From: Billgrantia saliphila
GTDB lineage: Bacteria; Pseudomonadota; Gammaproteobacteria; Pseudomonadales; Halomonadaceae
Direction: 5' to 3'
Assembly: GCF_002930105.1 (NCBI RefSeq)
Contig: NZ_PJRN01000025.1
Coordinates: forward strand, 1-42,187
DNA length: 42,187 nucleotides
The position numbers were made by a program, and so were the translations under genes. A model generated the notes under the pieces. The model had not been told where the DNA came from. It made no database searches and saw only the letters and a list, made by a program, of their open reading frames with translations. Below, piece by piece: positions 32,564-41,026 of the stretch. Positions within the stretch are counted from its first letter, which is position 1. Each line of letters opens with the position of its first letter.

Positions 32564-32867
32564 CGCTAGTTTTCCTTTGCTCTATCACGGTTAAGCCTTC
32601 CGGCTCGTGGTCGTTCCTGGCCTTCATGACGGCTCATACCGTCGCGTAACTGCCAGGTAGAGCCTTATCGGCCGGCCTCCGGCCAACCGTGAGCGCATTC
32701 GGGGCGTGCAGAGCAAAGCCTTGTCCCACATCAAGCCTTACAAGTGTTTAAGAAATCGACTAATTGACGGCAAGCGCCACCCGCTGACCTGGCGCGCCTT
32801 TGCTGACAGAGTGCCTTCGTGCTCCTATGCTCAGGTCATCATTCGCACGGACGCTTGGCGTAGTCTC
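32564..32867. promoter_or_regulatory. Intergenic region between MCP and YqaA genes; possible sigma-28 box
   Basis: On the - strand GCCGATAA (32672-32665) matches the -10 core of flagellar sigma-28 promoters, about 100 bases before the MCP start. The expected TAAA at -35 is not evident, so the call is tentative. An open frame extends upstream of the YqaA start to 32706 but lacks protein-like features. Nothing else was recognised. Confidence 0.4.
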
Positions 32868-33458
32868 ATGTCACGATTCCACCCGACCTCGGCCAGGGAG
32901 TGGCTCGATCGCCTGGATCGCTCCCGTCATGCCCTGCCGCTGCTGTTCGTGGCTTCGATGCTGGAGACGTTGCTGATCCCCATCCCCATCGAGGTCATCC
33001 TCATTCCCTGGATGCTGTGCCATCCCCACCGTAAGTGGACGATTGCCGGCGTCGCCCTCGCCGGCAATCTCACGGCCGCGTCATTGGGGTATGCCCTGGG
33101 CGTCTTTGCCATGGATCAGTGGGGGCAGCATTTGGTTGGGCTTTTCGGTAGTCAGGAAGCCTTCGATTCCTTTCGGGACCGGCTGCAATCGGAGGGGTTC
33201 ATGGCCGTGGCGACCATCGGCATCGTGCCGATTCCTTTCCAGATCGCCATGCTGGCCGCCGGTGCCAGCGGCTATCCTTTTCCGCTTTTCCTGCTGGCCG
33301 CCATGCTGGGGCGTGGCATTCGTTACTTCGGGCTTGCCACGCTGGTCGCCCTGGCGGGCGATGCCGCCATGCGCCTGTGGCAGCGCCACGCCCGGACCGT
33401 GGGTGTGGTCGGCGTGATGCTGTGCGTTATCTGGGTGTGGTACGAGATGATGGCCTGA
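32868..33458 (+). CDS. YqaA-type membrane protein (DedA/SNARE-associated fold)
   Basis: The 196-residue membrane protein has the DedA-like core: ETLLIPIPIEVILIP near the start, GNLTAASLGYALG, and GIVPIPFQIAMLAAGASGYP with the re-entrant-loop Pro motif, then the Arg in GRGIRYFG. The family is implicated in lipid flipping and envelope homeostasis. ATG 32868 starts just before the amphipathic N-terminus; the frame is open to 32706 but that part is not family-like. Confidence 0.87.
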   Translation: MSRFHPTSAREWLDRLDRSRHALPLLFVASMLETLLIPIPIEVILIPWMLCHPHRKWTIAGVALAGNLTAASLGYALGVFAMDQWGQHLVGLFGSQEAFDSFRDRLQSEGFMAVATIGIVPIPFQIAMLAAGASGYPFPLFLLAAMLGRGIRYFGLATLVALAGDAAMRLWQRHARTVGVVGVMLCVIWVWYEMMA

Positions 33459-33522
33459 CGGCTCGCGAACGCGGCGGCTCGCACCGGTCATGCAGCGTTA
33501 ATGTGCTGGCCTACCCCGAGCC

Positions 33523-33987
33523 CTACGGCACCTCGATATCGAAGTGCAGTACGTCCTCGCGCATGCCGAGTTTCGAATAGAGCGCGATGGCTGGCGCATC
33601 GCCCAGGTCCGCCTGCACGTAGATGACATAAGCGCCCCGCTGAGCCGCTATCGTCTTGAGATGTTCGATCAAGGCGGTGGCGATGCCCTCGCGCCGGTGC
33701 GCTTCCGCCACCGCCAGGTCGTAAATATAGATTTCGCTGCGCTCCTGCTCGAACTTAATGAGTTCGTAGGCCGCCAGCCCGCCCACCACCTCGCTACCTT
33801 TCAACGCCGCCAGGGCAATGAAGGTGTCGCTGTCGAGCAGGCGCTGCATGTAGGCCCTGCCGGGGCGGGCCCTGGAATAGGTGTCCACCTCGTCGAAGGC
33901 CTCACCCAACATGGACAGAAGGCCATTCATCAACGCCATGTCCTGGGATGAAACAGCCTTGATCTCGAACTCGGCTGCATGCTTCAT
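33523..33987 (-). CDS. AAC(3)-I family aminoglycoside N-acetyltransferase
   Basis: The 154-residue GNAT closely follows the AAC(3)-I pattern: [99 protein letters not shown] and HFDI at the end. In this family YIYDLAV and RRxGIA bind acetyl-CoA, and acidic residues bind gentamicin-type aminoglycosides. It stands alone in host-like sequence with no cassette site near, so it may be an intrinsic chromosomal form. Activity on aminoglycosides is inferred from the family. Confidence 0.9.
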   Translation of the reverse strand: MKHAAEFEIKAVSSQDMALMNGLLSMLGEAFDEVDTYSRARPGRAYMQRLLDSDTFIALAALKGSEVVGGLAAYELIKFEQERSEIYIYDLAVAEAHRREGIATALIEHLKTIAAQRGAYVIYVQADLGDAPAIALYSKLGMREDVLHFDIEVP

Positions 33988-34065
33988 CGTCGACCTTCTG
34001 CGCCAACTTTCGGCGCAATCGCCGCGAGCGCCATCATGCCATCGTCACCTGGCCACCATGCGATA

Positions 34066-35082
34066 CTACCGCTCCGCACGCAGGCTTCCATCGGTTGCCA
34101 GGGCGATCTCCACCACGTTGCCGGGTTCGAACTGCATGGCGAACATGTCGTACAGTTCGTGTGGGTCGCTGGCGGCAGGATCTTCGTCCAGGCAGGCCGC
34201 GCAGAACTCATCGATATCCTGCACGATTCGCTCCAACCGATAATAAGACACTGCGGTCGGGTTTGGCGCGTACTCTCCATATCCTGACTGGAACCAGGCT
34301 TTCTCCTCTTCCCGGTTCCAGTTGCCACCGACACCGCCACCGATAAACATCAAGTCGCGTTCGCGAGGCGCGAGCCACAGGGTATCCCAGTCGATGAGGG
34401 CAAGGCGTTCATTGCTCACCAGCACATTGCCCGCGTGCAGGTCGCCGTGGCACAGGCAACAGGGTAAATCTTGTCGGCGCAATTCGCCGGCAAGCGCCGT
34501 CGCACGGTCGACGATGTGACGAATCACGCTCTGCTGTCGTTTCAGCAATCCGATCATCCTGCGGCCCGGCTCGCTACCACTGGTCACCGCGGGCAGGCGC
34601 GCCAGCCATGCTGCCACGCGCTGCCGCCAAACCGGCGAGTAGGTTTCGCGCGGCAACCGCTGCAGCAGGGTATGGGGCAAGGTCGCTTCGTGCACCGATC
34701 GCAGCGTCTTGCCCAGCGTTCTCCATTGCCCCGGCGTGAGTTCGACTTGCCAGCCCGAGTGTCCCTCCACGAAGGGATAAAGCACGGCGTGCAGCGAGCC
34801 GAACTTCGCCCAGAGCTCCCCTGTGCGAGTCGCGAGCGGAGCAACCACATGGGCCAGGCCCTGGTTCGCCAACCACTGGGGCACGCTCAGCGTGGCGGGG
34901 TCGGGCCTGCCTCGGCGAAGCTTGAGAAAGAACTCCGTGCCCTTGCGGTCGACGAGGCGATAGGTGCGAGCGTCGAGGTCGGCTCCCAGGCCGAGCGGCT
35001 CGATGTCGCCAAGCGACAGGTCATATTCGATGGAAAGCCACTGATCGATTCGCATGGGGTCGATAGGCAGCGGATCTCGCAT
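34066..35082 (-). CDS. Phosphotransferase (APH / spectinomycin phosphotransferase-like kinase)
   Basis: The 338-residue kinase-fold protein of the APH family has CCLCHGDLHAGNVLVSNE with the catalytic HxDxxxxN, and LIDWDTLWLAPRERDLMF with the metal Asp. The N-lobe shows ARTYRLVDRKGTEFFLKLRR with the ATP Lys. The DLMFIGGG ending and length fit APH(9)-like spectinomycin phosphotransferases, but the substrate may be another hydroxylated molecule. It lies about 80 bp upstream of the AAC(3)-I gene on the same strand. Confidence 0.85.
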   Translation of the reverse strand: MRDPLPIDPMRIDQWLSIEYDLSLGDIEPLGLGADLDARTYRLVDRKGTEFFLKLRRGRPDPATLSVPQWLANQGLAHVVAPLATRTGELWAKFGSLHAVLYPFVEGHSGWQVELTPGQWRTLGKTLRSVHEATLPHTLLQRLPRETYSPVWRQRVAAWLARLPAVTSGSEPGRRMIGLLKRQQSVIRHIVDRATALAGELRRQDLPCCLCHGDLHAGNVLVSNERLALIDWDTLWLAPRERDLMFIGGGVGGNWNREEEKAWFQSGYGEYAPNPTAVSYYRLERIVQDIDEFCAACLDEDPAASDPHELYDMFAMQFEPGNVVEIALATDGSLRAER

Positions 35083-35121
35083 GGTCCGATTTCCAGCCTC
35101 GGGCGCGATGGTCGTGGTGCG

Positions 35122-35784
35122 TCAGTTCATCGAGCCGGCGCGCTGCGCCTGTTGGCGAAGCAGTTCGAATTCCTCGTTGCTCACCGCATTGCGCTCGGCG
35201 TCGAGGATATGCCCGCCGATGGCGGCGATCGATTGGGTAATCTGTATCAGGGTATCGGGATTGCGCGCAACGCTGCGCTTGTTGATGAAGTGGATCAGGA
35301 TGGAGACGCCATGGACGATGGGCTGGTCGTCGCCCTCGTGGATGGGTGGCAGCGTGCCGGGAGGTGACGAATTGGCGATGGTCAGCTTGTAGCCGGCCAA
35401 CGGGTCGCGAATCTTGTAGACACCGAATTTGGCATCGTAGTCCGCGTTGTACTCCTTGAGCAGCCGGGCGAGACGGCGATTCGTGTCCAGCCCCGGCCAG
35501 TCGAGGATAACGAACAGGCACTGCTTGATCTCGGAGCCCGAACTTACTTCGAACCGGTGCCGTGGCGCCGGCGTCTCCTCCGTGGCCGCAGGCACCGCTT
35601 CCGGTGCGGGCGGAGTGGGTGGAACGGGCGTCGCCGGCCTGGCTGGCGTGCGTGCCGCAGCCGGCGGTGCCGTAGGCGCCAGTGGCTCCCGTGCCCGGCG
35701 GCTGCGTAGGAGCGCCACCAGGCATATCAGCGCCAACAACAGCGCCACCCCCGCTATGATCAATACTCCAATGACCGGATCCAT
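35122..35784 (-). CDS. Membrane-anchored protein with ZipA C-terminal-like domain
   Basis: The 220-residue protein has one N-terminal membrane helix (VIGVLIIAGVALLLALICLV), a Pro/Ala-rich linker to about residue 80, and a folded C-terminal part. That part has QCLFVILDWPGLDTNRRLA, IANSSPPGTLPP and a closing GHILDAERNAVSNEEFELL that resembles the FtsZ-binding domain of ZipA. The architecture matches ZipA, but the true zipA is normally next to ligA or smc genes, so this is probably a paralogue. Start ATG 35784; seven more residues are possible from 35805. Confidence 0.65.
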   Translation of the reverse strand: MDPVIGVLIIAGVALLLALICLVALLRSRRAREPLAPTAPPAAARTPARPATPVPPTPPAPEAVPAATEETPAPRHRFEVSSGSEIKQCLFVILDWPGLDTNRRLARLLKEYNADYDAKFGVYKIRDPLAGYKLTIANSSPPGTLPPIHEGDDQPIVHGVSILIHFINKRSVARNPDTLIQITQSIAAIGGHILDAERNAVSNEEFELLRQQAQRAGSMN

Positions 35785-36259
35785 CCTGGCTCTCCCCCTC
35801 GCCAACCCCGTGACATGCCGCTTCTTCGCCCTCAGCCTGCTTGCCTGAACGAAGGGCGTACCCGCGGGCCATCTGGTTCTGTGCGGCTTCGAATATTGTG
35901 CCGAACGAACGCATCCAGATTACTCCTTGGCGTCATGTGTCACCAGACTGTTTCTCAACGTTAACTCAGCGTCAACACCCGCACCACACCTAGGCTGCAG
36001 CCTATTGCCATGCGCCGTCTCGGACCTCGCCGCACAGGCCACGGCCGGGCGCGCTCGCCGCGCAACCGGCTTCGACGGCTAGCGTTGAAGCATTTCAATG
36101 GCGGCTCGCGCCGACAGGCTCCATGCTAGGGATGTCCAGAGCGAAAAGGAGGTGTCTCCGTTTTACGTGACACTGGCCATCGACAAGCCGGCCTACTTGC
36201 CACGGAACGATGTGAAGGCCAGTGTCGTCAGGTGCCGTCTACTCAGGAGCGATGCCCCG
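35785..36259. other. Intergenic region upstream of the PhoH gene
   Basis: The region holds the divergent promoters of the ZipA-like and PhoH genes. No conserved box, RNA or small gene was recognised. A frame from 36098 joins the PhoH gene, but its 54 residues have no PIN-domain similarity. Confidence 0.5.
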
Positions 36260-37675
36260 ATGGTACGACTCGACAAGAAAGCCAAGCGGCTCTATGTGCT
36301 GGACACCAACGTCCTGCTGCACGACCCCGCTGCCCTGTATCAGTTCGAGGAGCACGAAGTGGTCATTCCGATGACCGTGCTCGAGGAGCTCGACAAGCTA
36401 AAGAACGGCCTGCGCGAGATTGCACGCACCGCCCGCCAGGTCAGCCGTACCCTCTCCGATCTCACCAATCAGGTCACTTTCGACGAGATTCAACAAGGCA
36501 TTCCGATCCCGCGCGCCGGCGGCCATACCCTCGGCAAGCTGCGCTTTCTCTGCTACCCCGAACTGAAACCGCTGGAACACCTGGAGGACAGCCCCGACAA
36601 CGTTCTGCTGGCCGAGACCTGCCGTCTACGCGACGAGCGAACGGACGCCTCGGTGATCCTGGTCACCAAGGACATCAACCTGCGGGTCAAGGCCACCGCA
36701 CTGCACGTGCCGGTAGAGGATTATCTGACCGACCGTGCCTTCAGCGACAGCGACGCCATGCCGGAGGGCGTACGCATCTACCCCGATGCCGAAGGTGGCA
36801 GCGGCCCTTGGGGCCAGCTCGACGTCAACGTCGAGGTGGAACGGGTCGACCACCATCACACCTTCTACCGGTTGGAAGGCCGCGTGCCGAGCGACTGGCA
36901 TCTGGGCATGCTGGTGTCCGACAGCGAGAACGGCGCCAGCTTCGAGGCGATCGTTCGCGAGATGTCGCCCAGCCAGGCACGTCTCCAACTCCTGACCAAC
37001 TACCGCCACAAGGACGGCGTGTGGGGCGTGCATGCCCACGATAGTCGCCAGAACTTCGCTCTAAACCTGCTGATGGACGACGACATCGACCTGGTCACCA
37101 TCGCCGGCAGCGCCGGCACCGGCAAGACCTACATGACGCTCGCGGCGGCCTTCCAGCAGACGCTGGACGCCAAGCGTTTCGAGCGTATCGTCTTTACCCG
37201 GGCACCGATCTCGATGAGCGAGGACATCGGTTTCCTGCCCGGCACCGAGGAGGAAAAGATGTCGCCGTGGATGGGCGCCTTCCACGACAACATGGACAAC
37301 CTGCTGCGCGACGAGCACGACGGCAGCACCAGCTGGAGCCAGGACGCCACGCGCAGCCTGATCGGCTCACGCGTGCAGATACGCGCCCCGGGCTTCATGC
37401 GCGGGCGTACCCTGAACGACACCTTCCTGATCATCGACGAGGCCCAGAACTTCACTCCCAAGCAGCTCAAGGCCCTGCTCACCCGTGCCGGGCGCAACAC
37501 CAAGATCGTCTGCCTGGGCAACGTCGGGCAGATCGACACCCCCTACCTCACCGCCAACACCTGCGGCATGGCGGCGGTGGTGGAGCGCTTCAGCAACTGG
37601 GCGCATGCAGGCCACGTGACCCTGCGCAGCGTGGAACGTTCACGCCTGGCCCTGGCCGGCGAAGAACTTCTTTGA
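36260..37675 (+). CDS. PhoH family ATPase with N-terminal PIN domain (PhoH2-like)
   Basis: The 471-residue protein has an N-terminal PIN nuclease domain (about 8-150) opening KRLYVLDTNVLLHDP and with VLEELDKLK. A linker follows, then a PhoH P-loop ATPase with Walker A GSAGTGKT (283-290), FTRAPISMSEDIGFLPGTEE, Walker B FLIIDEAQN and LCLGNVGQID-like blocks near CLGNVGQIDTPYL. PIN-PhoH proteins act as ATP-driven RNA helicase/RNases. ATG 36260 is chosen because AGGAG lies nine bases before it and the PIN domain starts at once; an upstream ATG (36098) adds unsupported residues. Confidence 0.92.
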   Translation: MVRLDKKAKRLYVLDTNVLLHDPAALYQFEEHEVVIPMTVLEELDKLKNGLREIARTARQVSRTLSDLTNQVTFDEIQQGIPIPRAGGHTLGKLRFLCYPELKPLEHLEDSPDNVLLAETCRLRDERTDASVILVTKDINLRVKATALHVPVEDYLTDRAFSDSDAMPEGVRIYPDAEGGSGPWGQLDVNVEVERVDHHHTFYRLEGRVPSDWHLGMLVSDSENGASFEAIVREMSPSQARLQLLTNYRHKDGVWGVHAHDSRQNFALNLLMDDDIDLVTIAGSAGTGKTYMTLAAAFQQTLDAKRFERIVFTRAPISMSEDIGFLPGTEEEKMSPWMGAFHDNMDNLLRDEHDGSTSWSQDATRSLIGSRVQIRAPGFMRGRTLNDTFLIIDEAQNFTPKQLKALLTRAGRNTKIVCLGNVGQIDTPYLTANTCGMAAVVERFSNWAHAGHVTLRSVERSRLALAGEELL

Positions 37676-37684
37676 ACTGAACGC

Positions 37685-37712
37685 GCCGGGCCTGGAGCTA
37701 CCCAGGCCCGGC
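37685..37712. terminator. Hairpin between the convergent PhoH and NuoL-like genes
   Basis: GCCGGGCCTGG and CCAGGCCCGGC form an 11-bp perfect stem with a six-base loop that contains the TAG stop of the NuoL-like gene. No T-run is present on either side. Confidence 0.6.
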
Positions 37713-39524
37713 CAACCCCGGCCAGACCAGGCTCCCCAGCCAGAAGCCCAGCAGCAAGAGCCCCCCCACGCCCACCATCAACGGAATCGCCAACCGCCGG
37801 AAGTGAGGCTCGAAGTGGGTCAGATCGTCCAGGGCGGCTATCATGCGTCGCTCCCTTTTGCCGAAGGCGCTGCGTACCCTCGAGTTCCAAGCTTCCAGCG
37901 AGGCGCTGAGCGTCGCCAGCCCCGCCAGAATCCAGCGTGCCAACGCCGCGTAGCCCCACCACAGGTCGCCCGCATGCAGGCGAGACAGGGCACCCGGCTC
38001 CCCGCGCCTCAGCAAAGCCGCCAACAGCACCAGCCCGGCCAGCCCCAGCCCCAGTGCCGCCGGCCACAGCAGCCCCGGCAGATCGGCCAGCGGCGGCCAA
38101 TGCACATGCTTGCCCAAGGGCAGCCACAGCGGTACGCCGGCCGCCAGCAGCACGCCGACCAGCCAGGCCAGCGCCATGGGCGAGCGCCATGCGATGGCAT
38201 GCTCTCCGCGCTCCCGCCACTGCCGCCACAGCGCCCTCGCCATCAGCACGGTGGTACCCACCGCGGCTGCACTGAGCCAGGTCGAGAGGGCCGCATGATC
38301 GCTGTCATGCAGCGCCTTTTTCAAGAATTCCTTGGTCATGAGCCCCGATCCGAAGGCACCGGCCAGCGACAGGGCCGGAAGCAACAGCAGCGACCCGATC
38401 AACCAGGCCGGCAGTCGCGGCGGATGTTCGCTGATGCCAACGCCAAGAAACAGGACGCCCTTGGTCATGCCGTGATGAGCCGCGAACAAGGCTACCGCCG
38501 GTGCTAGCGCGGGCCAGAGCACCGGTGCACTCAGCCCTGCCCCGACCAGCGAGGCGATCATGCCCAACTGACTGACGCTGGAGTAGGCCAGCACGGCCTT
38601 GGGATGACGCTGGGCCACGCCCAGCAGCGCGGCCGCGAAGGCTCCCACCAGGCCCACTACGATGATGACCTCTCCCAGGGGGGCGAGCCCCGCCTCGGCA
38701 CTCCCCAGTGGCAGCGTACTCAGCCAGCCCAGCAGCCCTGCCTTGACCATGACCCCGCTGAGCACCGCACTGGCCGGCGTGGGCGCCACCGGATGCGCCA
38801 GCGGCAGCCAAACGTGCAGGCCCGCCACACCGGCCTTGACCCCGAAGCCCAGCCACAGCAGGGTCGCCATCCACAGGCCCTGTTCGGCCTCGGTCACGGA
38901 CACGCGCAGCTCGGTCAACGTCAGCGCTTCTCCGCTTCCCGCCGCCCACAGCAGGCCAGCGAGAATCATCGCCTCGCCCAGCAGTGCCATGACGAGGTAG
39001 GCGAAGCCGCCGTGGCGGGCTTCACGCTCACCGGTGTGCACCACCAAGCCGTAGGCCGCCAGCGTCATCGTCACGAAGCCGAGATAGAAGCTGGGAATGT
39101 CCTCGGCCACGATCAGCAGCAGGTTGCCGGCCAGTGTCAGTGGCCACAGCAGGGCGAATCTCAGCAGGCGGCGGAACTCGCCATCGTCGTGCGCCGTGCC
39201 GTGCCGTTCGTCGGCCAGATAGCCGCGCGCGTACCAGCCGGCCAGCCCCCACAGCAGCGCGGCAAACAGCAACCAGGGGCGACGCGCCTCGTCGATCTGC
39301 CAGAGCCCACCCAGCATCCAGCCCTCCACGGCCAGTTCCGCCTCGCCGGGCCAGAGCGCCAATGCGATGGCAGGCAAGGGCGCCGAGGCCCACCAGGGAT
39401 CGAGCACGTGCGGTCGCGGGCCGAGCCGATGCGGATCGCCCTGCTGCACGGCGAACCATAGCGAGCTGCGCAGCATCAGCAGCAGCGGCCAGATCGGCAC
39501 TAGGGCAAGCAAGATCTCTCTCAT
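37698..39524 (-). CDS. NuoL/HyfB-like proton-conducting membrane subunit
   Basis: This 608-residue polytopic protein belongs to the complex I/Mrp antiporter subunit family. Markers: FGVKAGVAGLHVWLPLAHPVAP with the transport Lys and the conserved Pro, SGVMVKAGLLG, HPKAVLAYSSVSQLGM with another Lys, and FAAHHGMTKGVLFLGVG. It should be part of an ion-translocating complex coupled to an electron carrier or working as a Mrp-type antiporter. Its ATG overlaps the stop of the next subunit gene by four bases. No soluble subunits are in the window. Confidence 0.85.
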   Translation of the reverse strand: MREILLALVPIWPLLLMLRSSLWFAVQQGDPHRLGPRPHVLDPWWASAPLPAIALALWPGEAELAVEGWMLGGLWQIDEARRPWLLFAALLWGLAGWYARGYLADERHGTAHDDGEFRRLLRFALLWPLTLAGNLLLIVAEDIPSFYLGFVTMTLAAYGLVVHTGEREARHGGFAYLVMALLGEAMILAGLLWAAGSGEALTLTELRVSVTEAEQGLWMATLLWLGFGVKAGVAGLHVWLPLAHPVAPTPASAVLSGVMVKAGLLGWLSTLPLGSAEAGLAPLGEVIIVVGLVGAFAAALLGVAQRHPKAVLAYSSVSQLGMIASLVGAGLSAPVLWPALAPAVALFAAHHGMTKGVLFLGVGISEHPPRLPAWLIGSLLLLPALSLAGAFGSGLMTKEFLKKALHDSDHAALSTWLSAAAVGTTVLMARALWRQWRERGEHAIAWRSPMALAWLVGVLLAAGVPLWLPLGKHVHWPPLADLPGLLWPAALGLGLAGLVLLAALLRRGEPGALSRLHAGDLWWGYAALARWILAGLATLSASLEAWNSRVRSAFGKRERRMIAALDDLTHFEPHFRRLAIPLMVGVGGLLLLGFWLGSLVWPGLAGPG

Positions 39525-41026
39525 GGCCGATACTCCCCATTGGCCATGAAGATGGCGAGGTCCAGCGGGCTGAAGGCGATACCCGCCAGCAGTCCCGTCA
39601 TCAGGCTGAACATTGCCGTGGCGGCCGTGGGCAGCAGCAGCCAGGCGCTGGTTTCGAAGCGCCCCAGGTTACGCTCTTCAGGCCAACGCCCCTGGCCATG
39701 CGCCGGCCCCTGCCGGAACCACAGCCGATGCACGATCGGCAGGAAATAGGCGGAATTGAGCAGGCTACTGACGACCAGCACGGCGATCACCCAGGGCATG
39801 CCGGCCTGCAGCGCCCCCATGCCCAGGTACCACTTGGTGATGAAGCCGGCCACCGGCGGCATGCCGATCATCCCCAGCGCCGCCACGGTGAACGCCACGC
39901 TGGTTAGCGGCATGCGCCGCCCCGCGCCGTTCAGATCGTCGATGCGATGAATGCCGAGTTCCTCGGCATAGTTGCCCGCGCAGTAGAACAGCGTGACCTT
40001 CATTAGCCCTTGGTGTAGCAAATGCGACAGGCCGGCGATCGTGCCGTAGGGGCCGAACAGGCTGATGCCGAGAATGATGTAGGAGACCTGGCTCACCGTG
40101 GAGTAGGCCAGTCGAGGCTTGAGCTCCTGCTGCGACAGGGCGCGCACGGAGCCGTAGAGGATCGTGACGACGGCAATTCCTGTGAGCAGCGAGAGCAGGC
40201 CCAGCTCGTGGCTCAGGCCGATACCGTAGATGTCATAGATCAGGCGCACGATACCGAACGCCCCCGCCTTTACCACCGCCACTGCGTGCAGCAGCGCGCT
40301 CACCGGCGCGGGGGCCACCATGGCGCGTGGCAGCCAGCCGTGCAGCGGTACCAGCGCCGCCTTTACCCCAAGCCCCGCCAGCAACACCACGAACAGCACA
40401 GTCAGCATCGGACGAGCGTCCGGCCCCAGGTCGGCCAGCATCTCCCGCTGTCCGAAGGACACATCACCCACCAGCACGTGCATGGCGACCACACCAAGCA
40501 GCAGCACCAAGCCACCGGCCAAGGTATAGCGGAGATAGATCGTTCCCGCTCTCAGAGCCTCGGGGTGGCCGCGATGGGCTACCAGCGGATAGGTGGAGAG
40601 CGTCAGCATTTCGTAGAACAGCAGGAAGGTAAACAGGTTGCCGGCCAGGGCGATGCCTACAGTGCTGGCGATACATAGGGTGAAGAAGCCGAAGAAGCGC
40701 TTGCGGTTGGGCGAGTCCTCGAGATAGCCGATGGCATAGACCGTGGTGGCCAGCCACAGCAGCGCCGACAGGCCGGCGAACATCAGGCCCATGGCATCAA
40801 CCTGAAGCAGGAAACTGGCGCCCTGCACCACGGTGAAGCTGAAGTTGTAGTCGCGGCCCTGGTAGAGCCCGTACACCATCAGCATCACCATCAATAGCTT
40901 GAACAGTGCCGCGCCCAGGTTGACTACCGCCCGCGCCCGCCAGGCGCGCTCCGGCAAGGCGAAGATCACCGGCACCACCAGCAACGAAGCGGCCAACGCG
41001 ACGACCGGCAGCCAAGCCTCGCTCAT
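39521..41026 (-). CDS. NuoM/MrpD-like proton-conducting membrane subunit
   Basis: The 501-residue membrane protein has MrpD/NuoM features: FTFLLFYEMLTLSTYPLV with the conserved Glu, GLGVKAALVPLHGWLP with a transport Lys, SALLHAVAVVKAGAFG, and LAYSTVSQVSYIILG with HLLHQGLMKVTLFYCAGN. Start ATG 41026 overlaps the stop of the upstream subunit gene (ATGA); a longer frame is an artefact of reading through that gene. It is the middle gene of a tightly coupled three-gene block. Confidence 0.88.
   Translation of the reverse strand: MSEAWLPVVALAASLLVVPVIFALPERAWRARAVVNLGAALFKLLMVMLMVYGLYQGRDYNFSFTVVQGASFLLQVDAMGLMFAGLSALLWLATTVYAIGYLEDSPNRKRFFGFFTLCIASTVGIALAGNLFTFLLFYEMLTLSTYPLVAHRGHPEALRAGTIYLRYTLAGGLVLLLGVVAMHVLVGDVSFGQREMLADLGPDARPMLTVLFVVLLAGLGVKAALVPLHGWLPRAMVAPAPVSALLHAVAVVKAGAFGIVRLIYDIYGIGLSHELGLLSLLTGIAVVTILYGSVRALSQQELKPRLAYSTVSQVSYIILGISLFGPYGTIAGLSHLLHQGLMKVTLFYCAGNYAEELGIHRIDDLNGAGRRMPLTSVAFTVAALGMIGMPPVAGFITKWYLGMGALQAGMPWVIAVLVVSSLLNSAYFLPIVHRLWFRQGPAHGQGRWPEERNLGRFETSAWLLLPTAATAMFSLMTGLLAGIAFSPLDLAIFMANGEYRP

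Noticed and set aside
30830..32569. Long open frame of 579 codons on the + strand opposite the chemoreceptor gene
   Set aside because: It is a codon-bias shadow of the MCP gene in high-GC DNA; the protein is His/Arg/Gly-rich with no domain, while the opposite strand has complete MCP motifs.
35021..35914. 297-codon - strand frame overlapping the ZipA-like gene
   Set aside because: Same-strand alternative frame without domains; the ZipA-like frame has a membrane anchor and a recognisable C-terminal domain.
36098..36259. 54-residue N-terminal extension of the PhoH protein
   Set aside because: No PIN similarity, no ribosome site, and AGGAG stands before ATG 36260.
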